Assembly (NCBI RefSeq): GCF_001435235.1
Contig: NZ_AZGB01000005.1
Span: 1 to 64,000 of the forward strand
Direction: 5' to 3'
Length of the DNA stretch: 64,000 bases
From: Liquorilactobacillus ghanensis DSM 18630
GTDB taxonomy: Bacteria > Bacillota > Bacilli > Lactobacillales > Lactobacillaceae
The position numbers and the translations under genes were made by a program. Shown piece after piece: positions 8,934 through 18,210 of the stretch. Numbering within the stretch: the first letter of the stretch is position 1; each line of letters opens with the position of its first letter. The notes beneath the pieces were generated by a model, which saw only the letters and a list, made by a program, of their open reading frames with translations, searched no databases and had not been told where the DNA came from.

Positions 8934-8985
8934 AGTATACACTATCAAGTAGATAGTTGCTGAACAGCAGTCAGATAAATCTAAT
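8934..8985. promoter_or_regulatory. Divergent promoters of hit and ecsA
   Basis: On the plus strand, TTGCTG (8957-8962), a 17-bp spacer and TCTAAT (8980-8985) precede ecsA. On the minus strand, TATACT (8934-8939) is a -10 candidate for hit. Between them ACTATC/GATAGT (8941-8946 with 8952-8957) forms a 6-bp inverted repeat that could be an operator. Confidence 0.5.
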
Positions 8986-9005
8986 TTTCAGAAGGGATTT
9001 ACATT

Positions 9006-9746
9006 ATGTCATTAGAAGTTAAAAACTTAGTTGGAGGCTACTCACAGATCCCGGTTCTAAAAAATATTTCTTTTCAAGTTGAACCGGGACAAATTGTCGG
9101 TTTAATTGGATTAAATGGAGCTGGAAAATCGACAACAATTAATCATATCATTGGTTTGTTGCGACCACAGCAAGGTACAATTATGATTGATCAGGTTAGT
9201 TTGCAACAGAATCCGCAAGCTTATAAACAAAGTCTGGCATATATTCCGGAAATGCCGGTTTTATATACCGAATTGACTTTGCGCGAGCATTTGGATTTAA
9301 CGATCATGGCTTATAAATTGAATCGACAGCAAGCTTGGAAAAAAGCTGAAAGACTATTAAAAATTTTCCGATTAGACAATAAATTAGACTGGTTCCCAGC
9401 TAAATTTTCAAAGGGAATGCGGCAAAAAGTGATGATTGTCTGTGCTTTTTTAAATGATAGTAATTATTATGTTATTGATGAACCTTTTTTGGGACTAGAT
9501 CCGTTGGCTACCAGAGATTTGTTACACTTGATTGCGGCTGAAAAAAAGCGTGGGGCTGGAATTTTAATGTCGACCCATGTTTTAAGTACGGCTCAGACCG
9601 AATGTGATTATTTTATTTTATTACATGCTGGGAAAATTAAGGCTCAAGGGAATCTAGCTAAGTTACGGCAACAGGCTGGAATTACCAGCAATCAATTAGA
9701 TGATATTTATTTTGCATTGACCGAGGAAGATCGTTATGATGAATGA
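9006..9746 (+). CDS. ecsA: ABC transporter ATP-binding protein EcsA
   Basis: ATPase of the Ecs transporter, which in Bacillus affects secretion, competence and intramembrane proteolysis by RseP. The 246-residue protein has Walker A GLNGAGKSTT (about 37-46), signature-like FSKGMRQK, Walker B YYVIDEPFLGLD and the H-loop in STHVLS. AGAAGGG precedes the ATG. The stop overlaps the start of ecsB by 11 bases, which suggests coupled translation. Confidence 0.95.
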   Translation: MSLEVKNLVGGYSQIPVLKNISFQVEPGQIVGLIGLNGAGKSTTINHIIGLLRPQQGTIMIDQVSLQQNPQAYKQSLAYIPEMPVLYTELTLREHLDLTIMAYKLNRQQAWKKAERLLKIFRLDNKLDWFPAKFSKGMRQKVMIVCAFLNDSNYYVIDEPFLGLDPLATRDLLHLIAAEKKRGAGILMSTHVLSTAQTECDYFILLHAGKIKAQGNLAKLRQQAGITSNQLDDIYFALTEEDRYDE

Positions 9747-10953
9747 TTTGTGGAAGAAACGCAAGCAAAGCTATCAATCTTTCTTATTAAAATACTCAAA
9801 GTATGTGTTAAATGATCATTTCATCATTGCTTTACTGTTTTTTGCAGGTGGGATAGCATTAGCCTATTCTAATTTAGTAAGAAATTTACCGGCTACACCA
9901 CTTTGGTGGGAAAGACCAGCAGTAATCATTGGTTTGTTGCTTTGGCTGCAACTGGGGCGTTCGGCTACCTTACTGAAACCGGCGGATATTGTTTTTTTAT
10001 CGCCGCTTGAATATCAACTGCCAGTGTATTTGCGCCGGTCATTTAGATATTCTTTTGTCAGGGGCAGTTTCATTCAATTGCTTGGTTGGATCATAGCTTT
10101 ACCGTTACTGTTACAAGGACTTCACTGGGATAGTTGGTTAGCGGGTGTTTTAGTGGTGCAACAATTACTGCTTAAATTTTGTTGGCAGCAATTAGATTTT
10201 GCTCAAGCTTATCAACCCAAATTTGCTCAAACCAGTTGGCGTTTCTTTGGACATTGGCTGTTCCCGCTGGTATGTTTAAGTTGGCTGATTTACTGGCAGA
10301 ATTTTGGTAGTTTGTTAGTAGTGATGATTGGGGTAGTTTATTTAAGTTGGCAAATCAGTAGGCAACGGCAAAGAGCTGCTTTTGCCTGGCAGTTGATGAT
10401 CACTGCTGAGCAGCAGCGGCTGCAGGCAGTTTATCGTTTGATTAATTTATTTATCGATGTGCCCCAAGTTAAGGGAAGCATTTGGCGATTACGCTGGTTT
10501 GATCGTTGGTTACCGTCAGCAGATAAAACAACTAATGGATTTGATTTCTTATTTATTCGTAGTTTTTTACGTCGCAGTGAGTATAGTGGATTATATATAA
10601 GATTACTGTTGCTGATGATCTTTTTAGAAGTAATGTTTCATAATTTTTGGTTGCAGACGGCAGTTATTTTGATTGGAATGTACTTAATTGGTTTTCAGCT
10701 ATTTCCGTTGTTCAATGTTTTTGAAGAAAATGTGTTTATTCATTTATATCCTTTGACGTTGGCACAACGAAGTGCAGCATTTAGTAAATTGTTGCAAAAA
10801 GTCTTATTGTTGGCGTTAGTTGTTGGTATCGTTAGTGGACAAGCGGCTTACTTTTCACTGGAAGGCTTGGTTTTGCAGCTCGGCTTGGGTTTAGTTGAGG
10901 TTTGGATACTGAGCAAACCTTTCTGGCGGGCGCACCTCAGAAAAAATGCTTGA
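9736..10953 (+). CDS. ecsB: ABC transporter permease EcsB
   Basis: Membrane partner of EcsA: 405 residues, very Leu/Trp-rich, with about eight hydrophobic segments, the first at about 30-48. The conserved EcsB-type N-terminus has a basic WKKRKQSYQSFLLKYSKYV stretch. GAGGA lies eight bases before the ATG, inside ecsA; a second ATG follows directly and is also possible. Confidence 0.93.
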   Translation: MMNDLWKKRKQSYQSFLLKYSKYVLNDHFIIALLFFAGGIALAYSNLVRNLPATPLWWERPAVIIGLLLWLQLGRSATLLKPADIVFLSPLEYQLPVYLRRSFRYSFVRGSFIQLLGWIIALPLLLQGLHWDSWLAGVLVVQQLLLKFCWQQLDFAQAYQPKFAQTSWRFFGHWLFPLVCLSWLIYWQNFGSLLVVMIGVVYLSWQISRQRQRAAFAWQLMITAEQQRLQAVYRLINLFIDVPQVKGSIWRLRWFDRWLPSADKTTNGFDFLFIRSFLRRSEYSGLYIRLLLLMIFLEVMFHNFWLQTAVILIGMYLIGFQLFPLFNVFEENVFIHLYPLTLAQRSAAFSKLLQKVLLLALVVGIVSGQAAYFSLEGLVLQLGLGLVEVWILSKPFWRAHLRKNA

Positions 10954-11019
10954 CACTCAGAAAAGAGATTTGTAGACTTAGAAATAGTTAGGTGTACATG
11001 TAGAAGGGGACTGGCCATA

Positions 11020-11820
11020 ATGGATCTTAGATTAAATGATGGCTGGCAGATCAGACCAATTGGCGGTAGTACCGGAATGGCTTATATGGGTATTAAAGAA
11101 CATCAAAAGCTGTTCATTAAACGGAACACTTCACCTTTTTTAGCAGCGTTATCACTTGAAGAAATTACGCCGCGATTGGTATGGACAAAACATATTTCAA
11201 CTGGGGATACATTGACGGCTCAAGAATGGTTGAACGGCCGTTGTTTAAGTAAAACTGAGATGCCGCAAAAAAATGTTGCGGCATTATTAGCCAAAATCCA
11301 CAGTTCAGCATTGTTGAAAAAAATGTTGAAACAAGTAGGCGGAACTTATGTTTTTCCAAGCGATCTGTTAAGCGAGTATTTCCGCGGACTGAGTAGCGAT
11401 CTACGACAGCATCCGTTATTGAAAAAAGTTGCCAACCGTTTGCGTTCACAGCAACCGGAACTTAAATGGCAGGATTATCGTGTCAGTCATGGTGATTTGA
11501 ATCACAAAAACTGGCTTTTATCGGATAGTGGACGTTTATATCTGGTTGATTGGGAATCAGCTTCTTTAGCTGATCCAGCACTGGATTTAAGTATGTTAAT
11601 GCGTCAATATGTTCCACGTCAGCAATGGCAAACTTGGCTACTTGAAAAATACCAAGTCCAAGCAACTCCACAATTGCAGCAGCGATTGGAATGGTATGGG
11701 TTATTGAATTTATTGCTGGAAATTAAAGAATTTCATCAGCGTGGTCGTTTCTTTGAAATGAACCGAGACATATTAGATTTAGCAGAGTTAGTTAAACAAG
11801 AACATTTTATTGATTTATAA
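11020..11820 (+). CDS. ccrZ: Phosphotransferase-family protein, CcrZ/YtmP type
   Basis: A 266-residue protein kinase-like phosphotransferase (APH/choline-kinase fold). The catalytic loop reads VSHGDLNHKNWLL and the metal-binding motif LVDWESA. Its place directly before trmB matches Bacillus ytmP and pneumococcal ccrZ. CcrZ is described as a cell-cycle regulator that phosphorylates nucleosides and couples replication initiation to division. The symbol is inferred from gene order and the kinase motifs. GAAGGGGA lies nine bases before the ATG. Confidence 0.85.
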   Translation: MDLRLNDGWQIRPIGGSTGMAYMGIKEHQKLFIKRNTSPFLAALSLEEITPRLVWTKHISTGDTLTAQEWLNGRCLSKTEMPQKNVAALLAKIHSSALLKKMLKQVGGTYVFPSDLLSEYFRGLSSDLRQHPLLKKVANRLRSQQPELKWQDYRVSHGDLNHKNWLLSDSGRLYLVDWESASLADPALDLSMLMRQYVPRQQWQTWLLEKYQVQATPQLQQRLEWYGLLNLLLEIKEFHQRGRFFEMNRDILDLAELVKQEHFIDL

Positions 11821-11845
11821 ATTCTTAATCAGTTAATTTCTCATT

Positions 11846-11884
11846 AAAGTGGACATGTTCGAACTGAATATGCGCCGCTTTTTA
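11846..11884 (+). terminator. Possible weak terminator between ccrZ and trmB
   Basis: AAAGTGG (11846-11852) can pair with CCGCTTT (11875-11881) with one G-U pair, an inner CAT/ATG, and a T run after it. The loop is long, so termination may be partial. Confidence 0.4.
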
Positions 11885-11926
11885 TTTACAAATTAATTAA
11901 TTTAACCTGAAAGAAGGAAGCAAGCA

Positions 11927-12589
11927 ATGCGTTTACGTAATAAGCCTTGGGCCAAGCCGCTGATTGCTGCCAATCCAGATTTAATTGTGACTGATCCGGC
12001 AGCATTAAAGGGAACTTGGCAAAGTCGTTTTTCTCGGTCAGCACCGCTGTATTTGGAAATCGGCATGGGTAAAGGAAATTTTATTATTGAAATGGCTAAA
12101 CAACATCCAGAAAATAATTATCTTGGGATGGAAGTTCAAACAACAGTTGCGGCGATCGTTTTAAAAAAATTGTTGGCGCAATCAGCACCGTTGCCAAATT
12201 TACAGCTAATTGTTGGTGATGGGCGATTGTTAACGGAATTTTTTGCTGAAAATGAGATTACAGGAATTTATCTTAATTTTTCTGATCCATGGCCTAAAAA
12301 AAAGCAAGCCAAACGTCGGCTTACTTATCACACTTTTTTGCAACAATATCGCCAAGTTCTTGTTAAAAATGGTCAAATTGAGTTTAAAACTGATAATCAA
12401 GGATTATTTGAATTTTCACTGCAAAGTATGAATAATTTTGGCATGTATTTTGTTGGAGTTTGGCTGAATCTTCATCAAAGTGAGGAAAACGAGAATAATG
12501 TTTTAACTGAGTATGAAGCTAAGTTCAGCCAAAAAGGTCAGCCGATTTACAAGGTGACTGCAAGGTTTAATTGCTCAACTGAGCATTGA
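11927..12589 (+). CDS. trmB: tRNA (guanine-N7-)-methyltransferase
   Basis: Methylates G46 of tRNA using S-adenosylmethionine. The 220-residue protein carries the SAM-binding motif [11 protein letters not shown] (about 44-54) and the family hallmark [14 protein letters not shown] (about 118-131). AAGAAGGAAG precedes the ATG. Its last 23 bases overlap the convergent PepSY gene on the other strand. Confidence 0.97.
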   Translation: MRLRNKPWAKPLIAANPDLIVTDPAALKGTWQSRFSRSAPLYLEIGMGKGNFIIEMAKQHPENNYLGMEVQTTVAAIVLKKLLAQSAPLPNLQLIVGDGRLLTEFFAENEITGIYLNFSDPWPKKKQAKRRLTYHTFLQQYRQVLVKNGQIEFKTDNQGLFEFSLQSMNNFGMYFVGVWLNLHQSEENENNVLTEYEAKFSQKGQPIYKVTARFNCSTEH

Positions 12590-12917
12590 AGTTATTGCGT
12601 TTCAATTCCAATACACTACCGGTAGTTGCATCAGCTAAAAAGTCGTATTGAATCAATTGCTGATCTTCCAATCTGGAGACACCACCGTGATAAACAAAAG
12701 TTTTGAGGGCAAACTTTTGGAAAGGTTCGGGGCGCGTACTGATCCATGAATCTTGAATCGGTGTTTCTCTCTGAAATTCTTGGCGAACACGAGACAAGAT
12801 TTGCTGCGGAGTAAGTCGTTCAGACTGGTGAAGAAATCCGCTAGCTTGTAAACCGCTAATGAACCCGGCAATGGTTCCAATTAATAATGGAAAGAAACTT
12901 CTGCTTTTGATATTCAT
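12567..12917 (-). CDS. PepSY-domain small exported or membrane-anchored protein (YtzB-like)
   Basis: A 116-residue protein with an N-terminal hydrophobic segment (about 9-27) and a PepSY-like domain. The fold is suggested by [15 protein letters not shown] and by the ending [20 protein letters not shown]. Many such proteins sit outside the membrane and may inhibit peptidases. It lies between trmB and ytpP, where Bacillus has ytzB. GGAGG lies eight bases before the ATG. It converges on trmB with a tail-to-tail overlap, so antisense transcription there is possible. Confidence 0.8.
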   Translation of the reverse strand: MNIKSRSFFPLLIGTIAGFISGLQASGFLHQSERLTPQQILSRVRQEFQRETPIQDSWISTRPEPFQKFALKTFVYHGGVSRLEDQQLIQYDFLADATTGSVLELKRNNFNAQLSN

Positions 12918-13038
12918 TTGGAAGACCTCCTTTATTAGTTAGTTATATGCTGAGTATAGCACAATTGATTAAACAATGAGTTAAGAAAGCTTGAATAATA
13001 ATTGTTTCAGTTACTTTTATTTTAGCAGTAGCTTGTCT

Positions 13039-13044
13039 TATAAT
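13039..13044 (+). promoter_or_regulatory. -10 box of the ytpP promoter
   Basis: A consensus TATAAT 28 bases before the ytpP start. No good -35 box is visible at the expected distance. Confidence 0.45.
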
Positions 13045-13072
13045 AAAATAAATACAGATGGAGGTCATTTAA

Positions 13073-13393
13073 ATGAAAAAATTAGAAAAAATTGATTTGA
13101 CGAACCTCGAAAAAAAATTCAGTAAGGGAAATTATGTTTTTTTCTTTGAAGCTGGATGGTGCTCAGATTGTCAATTTATCAAACCAGCAATGCCAGAAAT
13201 TGAAAAAGATTTTCCACAGTTCGAATTTATTAAAGTAGATCGTGATGAAAATATCGATCTTTGCCAAGAAATGGGAATTATGGGAATCCCTAGTTTTGTA
13301 GTGTATCAAAATGGTCAGGAAGTTGATCGGTTTGTCAATAAAGATCGGAAAACTAAAGCAGAAGTTGAAAATTTTTTAACACAGTCAGTTTAA
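13073..13393 (+). CDS. ytpP: Thioredoxin-like protein YtpP
   Basis: A 106-residue single-domain thioredoxin-fold protein. The redox motif is WCSDC, atypical compared with WCGPC of true thioredoxin, and the cis-proline lies in GIPSFVVY. It stands 20 bases before ytpR, as in Bacillus. The low-molecular-weight thiol or protein partner cannot be read from the sequence. Confidence 0.92.
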   Translation: MKKLEKIDLTNLEKKFSKGNYVFFFEAGWCSDCQFIKPAMPEIEKDFPQFEFIKVDRDENIDLCQEMGIMGIPSFVVYQNGQEVDRFVNKDRKTKAEVENFLTQSV

Positions 13394-13413
13394 TGTAAGA
13401 GGAGTTTTTGTTA

Positions 13414-14049
13414 ATGTTGATCACCTGTTATAATCCTACAGAATTAGGAGATATTTTACTCGTTGTTTTAGCGGCTGATGTTTCCGAACAAAAAATTAGC
13501 CAAAAAAATAACATTATTCAGTTTTCAGATTCGGTTAGTGGCCAACCAATTGGCTACAATATTTTACATGCTTCGGAATTATTGCCTAATTTGACTGGAA
13601 ATGGTCGCATACAGTTGAATAACGAGCAATTACAGTGTTTGAATGCGGCACTGCAGCAAGCTGGTTTTAACACCGAAGTGAAGTTTGATCAGCGACCGCG
13701 CTTTGTTGTTGGCTTGATTGAAAAACTCGAAGATCATCCTAACTCAAATCACCTGCATGTAGCTCAAGTTCAAGTTGAAGATCAACATAAATTGCAAATC
13801 GTCTGTGGGGCACCTAATGTGGCTGCTGGTCAAATAGTAGTTGTGGCAGAACCGGGAGCGATGATGCCTAACGGCGAAATTATTTGGCCGGGTGAATTGC
13901 GCGGAGTAGCTAGCGCAGGGATGATTTGTTCAGCTCGGGAATTAGGCTTGCCAAATGCACCGCAAAAACGGGGGATTTTAGTTTTACCAGCTGATGAATA
14001 TCAACCGGGGACGCCATTTGATTTAGCGAAACACCAAGCAGTCAAATAA
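13414..14049 (+). CDS. ytpR: tRNA-binding domain protein YtpR
   Basis: A 211-residue protein with an N-terminal DUF4479-type region and a C-terminal EMAP/PheT-type tRNA-binding OB fold (about 95-195). Motifs include IVCGAPNV and GMICSARELGL. The family resembles the N-terminal domain of the PheRS beta chain without catalytic parts. A TTG two codons earlier is open, but AGAGGAG is nine bases before this ATG. Confidence 0.92.
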   Translation: MLITCYNPTELGDILLVVLAADVSEQKISQKNNIIQFSDSVSGQPIGYNILHASELLPNLTGNGRIQLNNEQLQCLNAALQQAGFNTEVKFDQRPRFVVGLIEKLEDHPNSNHLHVAQVQVEDQHKLQIVCGAPNVAAGQIVVVAEPGAMMPNGEIIWPGELRGVASAGMICSARELGLPNAPQKRGILVLPADEYQPGTPFDLAKHQAVK

Positions 14050-14142
14050 TCTGTAAGTTGCTCGGCTTTTATTTGGAAAAATTGATTTTGGGTCCAGCAA
14101 GCTGACTAACTTGAAATAAATTGAGTTTAATATTTTTAATTG

Positions 14143-14178
14143 ATCAGGCTGCGGCAATTATTTTTGTCACAGCCTGAT
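14143..14178 (+). terminator. Hairpin after ytpR, possible terminator
   Basis: ATCAGGCTG (14143-14151) pairs perfectly with CAGCCTGAT (14170-14178). The T tract after it is broken (TGGTTGTTC), so it is a weak terminator at best. Confidence 0.45.
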
Positions 14179-14278
14179 TGGTTGTTCAGTTGTTTTACTG
14201 TTATGATAAAATGATTAAGACTGAGTAGTCAGTTTGTTTTACGGTAAAGCAAAAAGAAGTTATTGGAGGAATTTATTA

Positions 14279-16576
14279 ATGAAGCATTATGATGGACCGG
14301 CTTTTTATCGTTCAAAAAAGAAGCTGCCAAAACAAACGAGCTTCATTCACAGTTATCAGTCAAGTAAAAATAATAATACGGTTGAAAAAACTACAAAAAA
14401 AAATAATTCACATATTTTTCACCCAAGTTATGTGCCACCATCTTTGCAGTCGTTAACGGATCATTATCGACGCCGAAAATATCAAGACTTGATCCAAGAC
14501 TTGCAAAAAACTCAGTCAAGTTATCTGTTGTTTACAACAGAAAATACTACAGAGTCTAATTTGATTGACTTAGATCAACTAGAAGATAGTTCGACTGAGA
14601 CAATTACAGCAACTGTTCCAGAATCGACCGAAACAGTTGCACCGAAAAAAGGAATGATAACAAACGTTAATCAACCCGAGCAAAAAACAACAACAGTGGT
14701 TGAAAATAAACTGTCAGTTAAAAATTCTGACTCCTCAGCAGCACTTGTTGATGAGCAACCGAAATTGCCAATGGTTACCAGTAGTCAAAAGGCTGATGTC
14801 AACACTAGCGAAAAAAACAATCAGCAAATGAGTTCAGGTGAAACTACAGGAAATTATCATCAAGAAAAGACGGTTCAAACTGTTAAAGCAGTACCCAAAA
14901 AGGCTGATTTTGAACAAATTGCAGCAGTTGATTCAGCTGCTGCAACAGAAAAAAAGACACTAGCAACAACTGATAAATCAGCTGTTCAAAGAGAAAATTC
15001 AAAATCGAAAGCAAATTTGACAGTCACTGCAGCGGTAGCTAAAGAACAACTACTAGCTGCTAAACCAGCTGACAAGCAAATTTCGACTGCAGCTGCTAAG
15101 GCACAGTCAACAGCAACAAACAACTTATCAACGACTACAACAGCTGACAATTCAAGTAAACATGCAATTGAATATCATTTTCCATCTTTAGATTTATTAC
15201 CAATGCCAATTGATAAAAATGATGATTCAATGGATGAGTGGGTCTTGAAAGAAATTGATGTTTTAAATGAAACACTAAAATCTTTTCGAGTTCAAGCTAG
15301 TGTTAGCGATTGGACAATTGGACCGACAGTTACTCAATTTGAAGTTAGTTTAGCGCGTGGAGTCAAAGTCAGCAAAATTACCAATCTGGTAGATGATTTG
15401 AAATTGGCACTTGCTGCCAGAGATATTCGAATTGAGGCACCGATCCCGGGTAAGAGCACCGTTGGAATTGAAATTCCTAATCTTCATTCCCGTCCAGTGA
15501 TGTTAAAAGAAGTTTTGCAATCCAGTGCCTTTAAAACGGCTGCCTCTCCATTAACTGTTGCTTTGGGAGTAGATTTATTCGGCCAGCCGCGGGTGATGGA
15601 TCTGCGTAAGATGCCGCATGGTTTAATTGCGGGGGCAACCGGTTCTGGAAAATCGGTTTTTATCAATAGTTTATTAGTATCTTTATTATATAAAGCAACC
15701 CCGAATCAGGTTAAATTATTGTTGATCGATCCCAAAACCGTTGAAATGGCGCCTTATCAAGGCCTGCCGCATTTATTAGCTCCGGTTATTTCTGATCCGA
15801 CGGCCGCGTCAGCAGCCTTAAAATGGGTCGTCGAAGAAATGGAACAGCGCTATCAGCGATTAGCAGCAGCGGGGGTTCGTAATTTGGAGAGCTATAATCA
15901 AAAAGCTGCTGCACATGGGGATTATGGTTTGCAGTTGCCATATATTGTAATCGTAATTGATGAATTGGCTGATTTAATGATGGTTGCAGCTGCTGATGTT
16001 CAGGATTATATTGCCCGGATCACACAAAAAGCACGAGCAGCCGGGATTCATTTACTAGTTGCTACCCAGCGGCCAAGTGTTGATGTTGTGACCGGAACGA
16101 TAAAAAATAATATTCCGACACGAATTGCGTTTATGGTTGCAAGCCAAACTGATTCGCGGACAATTTTAGATACTTCAGGAGCAGAGCGGCTATTGGGCAA
16201 AGGAGATTTACTGTACTTAGGAAATGGTTCAAGTCAGCCGTTGCGTTTGCAAGGAACTTACATTGGTGACGAAATTGATCAAGTTACTGATTATTTAAAA
16301 GAACAGCAGCAACCAGATTATTCTTTTGATCCGGCTGGCTTAAAAGCCCAAGTTCAAGCTCAAGAACGTGAAGATGAGTTATTTCCGCAAGTAATGGCGT
16401 ATTTAGTAAATGAAGAAACAACTTCAACTTCTAAATTGCAGCGGGTTTTTTCGATTGGTTATAATCGTGCAGCTGGTTTGATTGATGAATTAGAGGCACG
16501 TGGTTACATTTCAGCAGCACGTGGTTCCAAACCACGCCAGGTTTTTTTGAAAGAATCGGATTTGGAAAATGAGTAG
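14279..16576 (+). CDS. sftA: DNA translocase of the FtsK/SpoIIIE family, soluble SftA type
   Basis: ATP-driven DNA pump that helps clear DNA from the closing septum. The 765-residue protein has no transmembrane segments. A disordered Thr/Ser/Lys/Ala-rich linker of roughly 250 residues precedes the alpha/beta motor, with Walker A GATGSGKSVF and Walker B IVIDELADLMM. A C-terminal gamma winged helix (SIGYNRAAGLIDELEARGY) follows. The lack of an N-terminal membrane domain and the ytpP-ytpR-sftA-murC order match Bacillus SftA (YtpS). GGAGGAA precedes this ATG; an upstream in-frame ATG lacks a ribosome site. Confidence 0.93.
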   Translation: MKHYDGPAFYRSKKKLPKQTSFIHSYQSSKNNNTVEKTTKKNNSHIFHPSYVPPSLQSLTDHYRRRKYQDLIQDLQKTQSSYLLFTTENTTESNLIDLDQLEDSSTETITATVPESTETVAPKKGMITNVNQPEQKTTTVVENKLSVKNSDSSAALVDEQPKLPMVTSSQKADVNTSEKNNQQMSSGETTGNYHQEKTVQTVKAVPKKADFEQIAAVDSAAATEKKTLATTDKSAVQRENSKSKANLTVTAAVAKEQLLAAKPADKQISTAAAKAQSTATNNLSTTTTADNSSKHAIEYHFPSLDLLPMPIDKNDDSMDEWVLKEIDVLNETLKSFRVQASVSDWTIGPTVTQFEVSLARGVKVSKITNLVDDLKLALAARDIRIEAPIPGKSTVGIEIPNLHSRPVMLKEVLQSSAFKTAASPLTVALGVDLFGQPRVMDLRKMPHGLIAGATGSGKSVFINSLLVSLLYKATPNQVKLLLIDPKTVEMAPYQGLPHLLAPVISDPTAASAALKWVVEEMEQRYQRLAAAGVRNLESYNQKAAAHGDYGLQLPYIVIVIDELADLMMVAAADVQDYIARITQKARAAGIHLLVATQRPSVDVVTGTIKNNIPTRIAFMVASQTDSRTILDTSGAERLLGKGDLLYLGNGSSQPLRLQGTYIGDEIDQVTDYLKEQQQPDYSFDPAGLKAQVQAQEREDELFPQVMAYLVNEETTSTSKLQRVFSIGYNRAAGLIDELEARGYISAARGSKPRQVFLKESDLENE

Positions 16577-16660
16577 CTACCGTAAAGCTTAACACATTTA
16601 TGCGAAATTTTATGTTAAACTAAGCAAGGGTTTAAACATAGGTAAAGGGGATAAATTATC

Positions 16661-17992
16661 ATGAATGCAGACACAACCTATTTTTTTGTTGGTATTAAAG
16701 GTACAGGGATGAGTTCATTGGCTCTTTTATTACATGATAAAGGTCTTAAAGTCATTGGCTCTGATATTGAAAAATATACTTTTACCCAGCGTGGATTAGA
16801 GCAAGCCGGGATTAAGATCTTACCGTTTGATGAAAAAAATATTCATGCAGGGTTAACAATTATCGAAGGTAATGCTTTTGGATCAGACCATCCAGAAATT
16901 AAGCGGGCTCATGAGTTAGGCTTAAAAATCTTCAGTTATCCGGCAATGGTTGAAAAAATTATTGCTGAAAATACTAGTATTGGAATTGCCGGCTCACATG
17001 GGAAAACCAGTACTACTGGCTTATTAGCCCATGTTTTAAGTGGTGTTTCAGCTACTAGCTATTTAGTTGGTGATGGTTCTGGCAAGGGCGTGCCTAACTC
17101 AAGATTCTTTGTCTTTGAAGCTGATGAATATCGCCGTCATTTCGTTGCATATCATCCAGATTATGTAATCATGACCAATATTGATTTTGATCATCCAGAT
17201 TATTTTACTGGAATTGAAGATGTCTTTGATGCTTTTACTACTTTGGCAAGCCAAACCAAAAAGGGAATTTTTGCTTGGGGAGAAGATAAATATCTGCGGA
17301 ATTTAAAAGCACCGGTACCGGTCCATTATTATGGGACTAGTGAAGATGATGAATTTCGAGCTGTAAACATTAAACGGACAACTAAAGGTTCAACTTTTGA
17401 TGTTTATCGCGAAAAGCAATTCTTGGGTACATATCAAATTCCATTGTTTGGTGAACATAATGTGCTAAACAGTTTAGCGGTAATTGCAGTTTCTTATTGT
17501 GAAGCTGTTCCGCAAGATGAAATCAAACGTGAACTACTGAGTTTTAAGGGAGTAAAGCGGCGTTTTACCGAAAAAATAGTTGCCGATATGACAATTATCG
17601 ATGATTATGCTCATCATCCATCAGAGATTAAGGCTACTTTAGATGCTGCTCGGCAGAAATATCCTAAAAAAGAAATTATTGCTGTCTTTCAACCACATAC
17701 GTTTAGCCGTACAATTGCTTTGATGGACGATTTTGCAACTAGTCTAAATTTGGCGGATAAGGTATTTTTGACCGATATTTTTAGTTCCATTCGTGAACAT
17801 AATGGGAATGTTTCCAGTGATGATCTTGGCAGCAAAATCACCAAGGGCGGTGAGGTACTGAAATTAGATAATATGTCGCCGTTGCTTGATTTCCATGATG
17901 CGGTCGTGGTATTCATGGGTGCTGGTGATATTCAAAAATATGAGTATGCTTATGAACGTTTATTAAGCAATTTGAGCTTTAAAAATAATTAA
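16661..17992 (+). CDS. murC: UDP-N-acetylmuramate--L-alanine ligase
   Basis: Cytoplasmic ligase that adds the first peptide residue (L-Ala) to UDP-MurNAc in peptidoglycan precursor synthesis. The 443-residue protein has the N-terminal UDP-binding [11 protein letters not shown] motif, the ATP-binding loop [13 protein letters not shown] (about 108-120), [10 protein letters not shown] and the C-terminal PHTFSR motif. AAAGGGG precedes the ATG. A strong terminator ends the transcript. Confidence 0.97.
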   Translation: MNADTTYFFVGIKGTGMSSLALLLHDKGLKVIGSDIEKYTFTQRGLEQAGIKILPFDEKNIHAGLTIIEGNAFGSDHPEIKRAHELGLKIFSYPAMVEKIIAENTSIGIAGSHGKTSTTGLLAHVLSGVSATSYLVGDGSGKGVPNSRFFVFEADEYRRHFVAYHPDYVIMTNIDFDHPDYFTGIEDVFDAFTTLASQTKKGIFAWGEDKYLRNLKAPVPVHYYGTSEDDEFRAVNIKRTTKGSTFDVYREKQFLGTYQIPLFGEHNVLNSLAVIAVSYCEAVPQDEIKRELLSFKGVKRRFTEKIVADMTIIDDYAHHPSEIKATLDAARQKYPKKEIIAVFQPHTFSRTIALMDDFATSLNLADKVFLTDIFSSIREHNGNVSSDDLGSKITKGGEVLKLDNMSPLLDFHDAVVVFMGAGDIQKYEYAYERLLSNLSFKNN

Positions 17993-18001
17993 TATCCAGC
18001 T

Positions 18002-18043
18002 AAATAAGCAAGCCATAATATTAAAATGGCTTGCTTATTTTTA
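18002..18043 (+). terminator. Terminator of murC
   Basis: A 15-bp perfect stem, AAATAAGCAAGCCAT with ATGGCTTGCTTATTT, 9-nt loop, then T residues. Confidence 0.92.
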
Positions 18044-18210
18044 AATGATCTGTTTAAAAGTTTGAGATTGCCTGATAACTATGCTAAAATACTACCAAAG
18101 TAATTTAAAGTAGTGTACTTGCTAAGCAATGTTAAATTTGGCAAAGTAATTTGGCATAAAAGTTGAGAAGTTAGAGCTTTTCGAGTAGAATTTTAATAGA
18201 GGTGAAGTAA

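Noticed and set aside
14143-14178. A riboswitch upstream of sftA
   Set aside because: The hairpin is isolated and has none of the conserved elements of known riboswitch classes.
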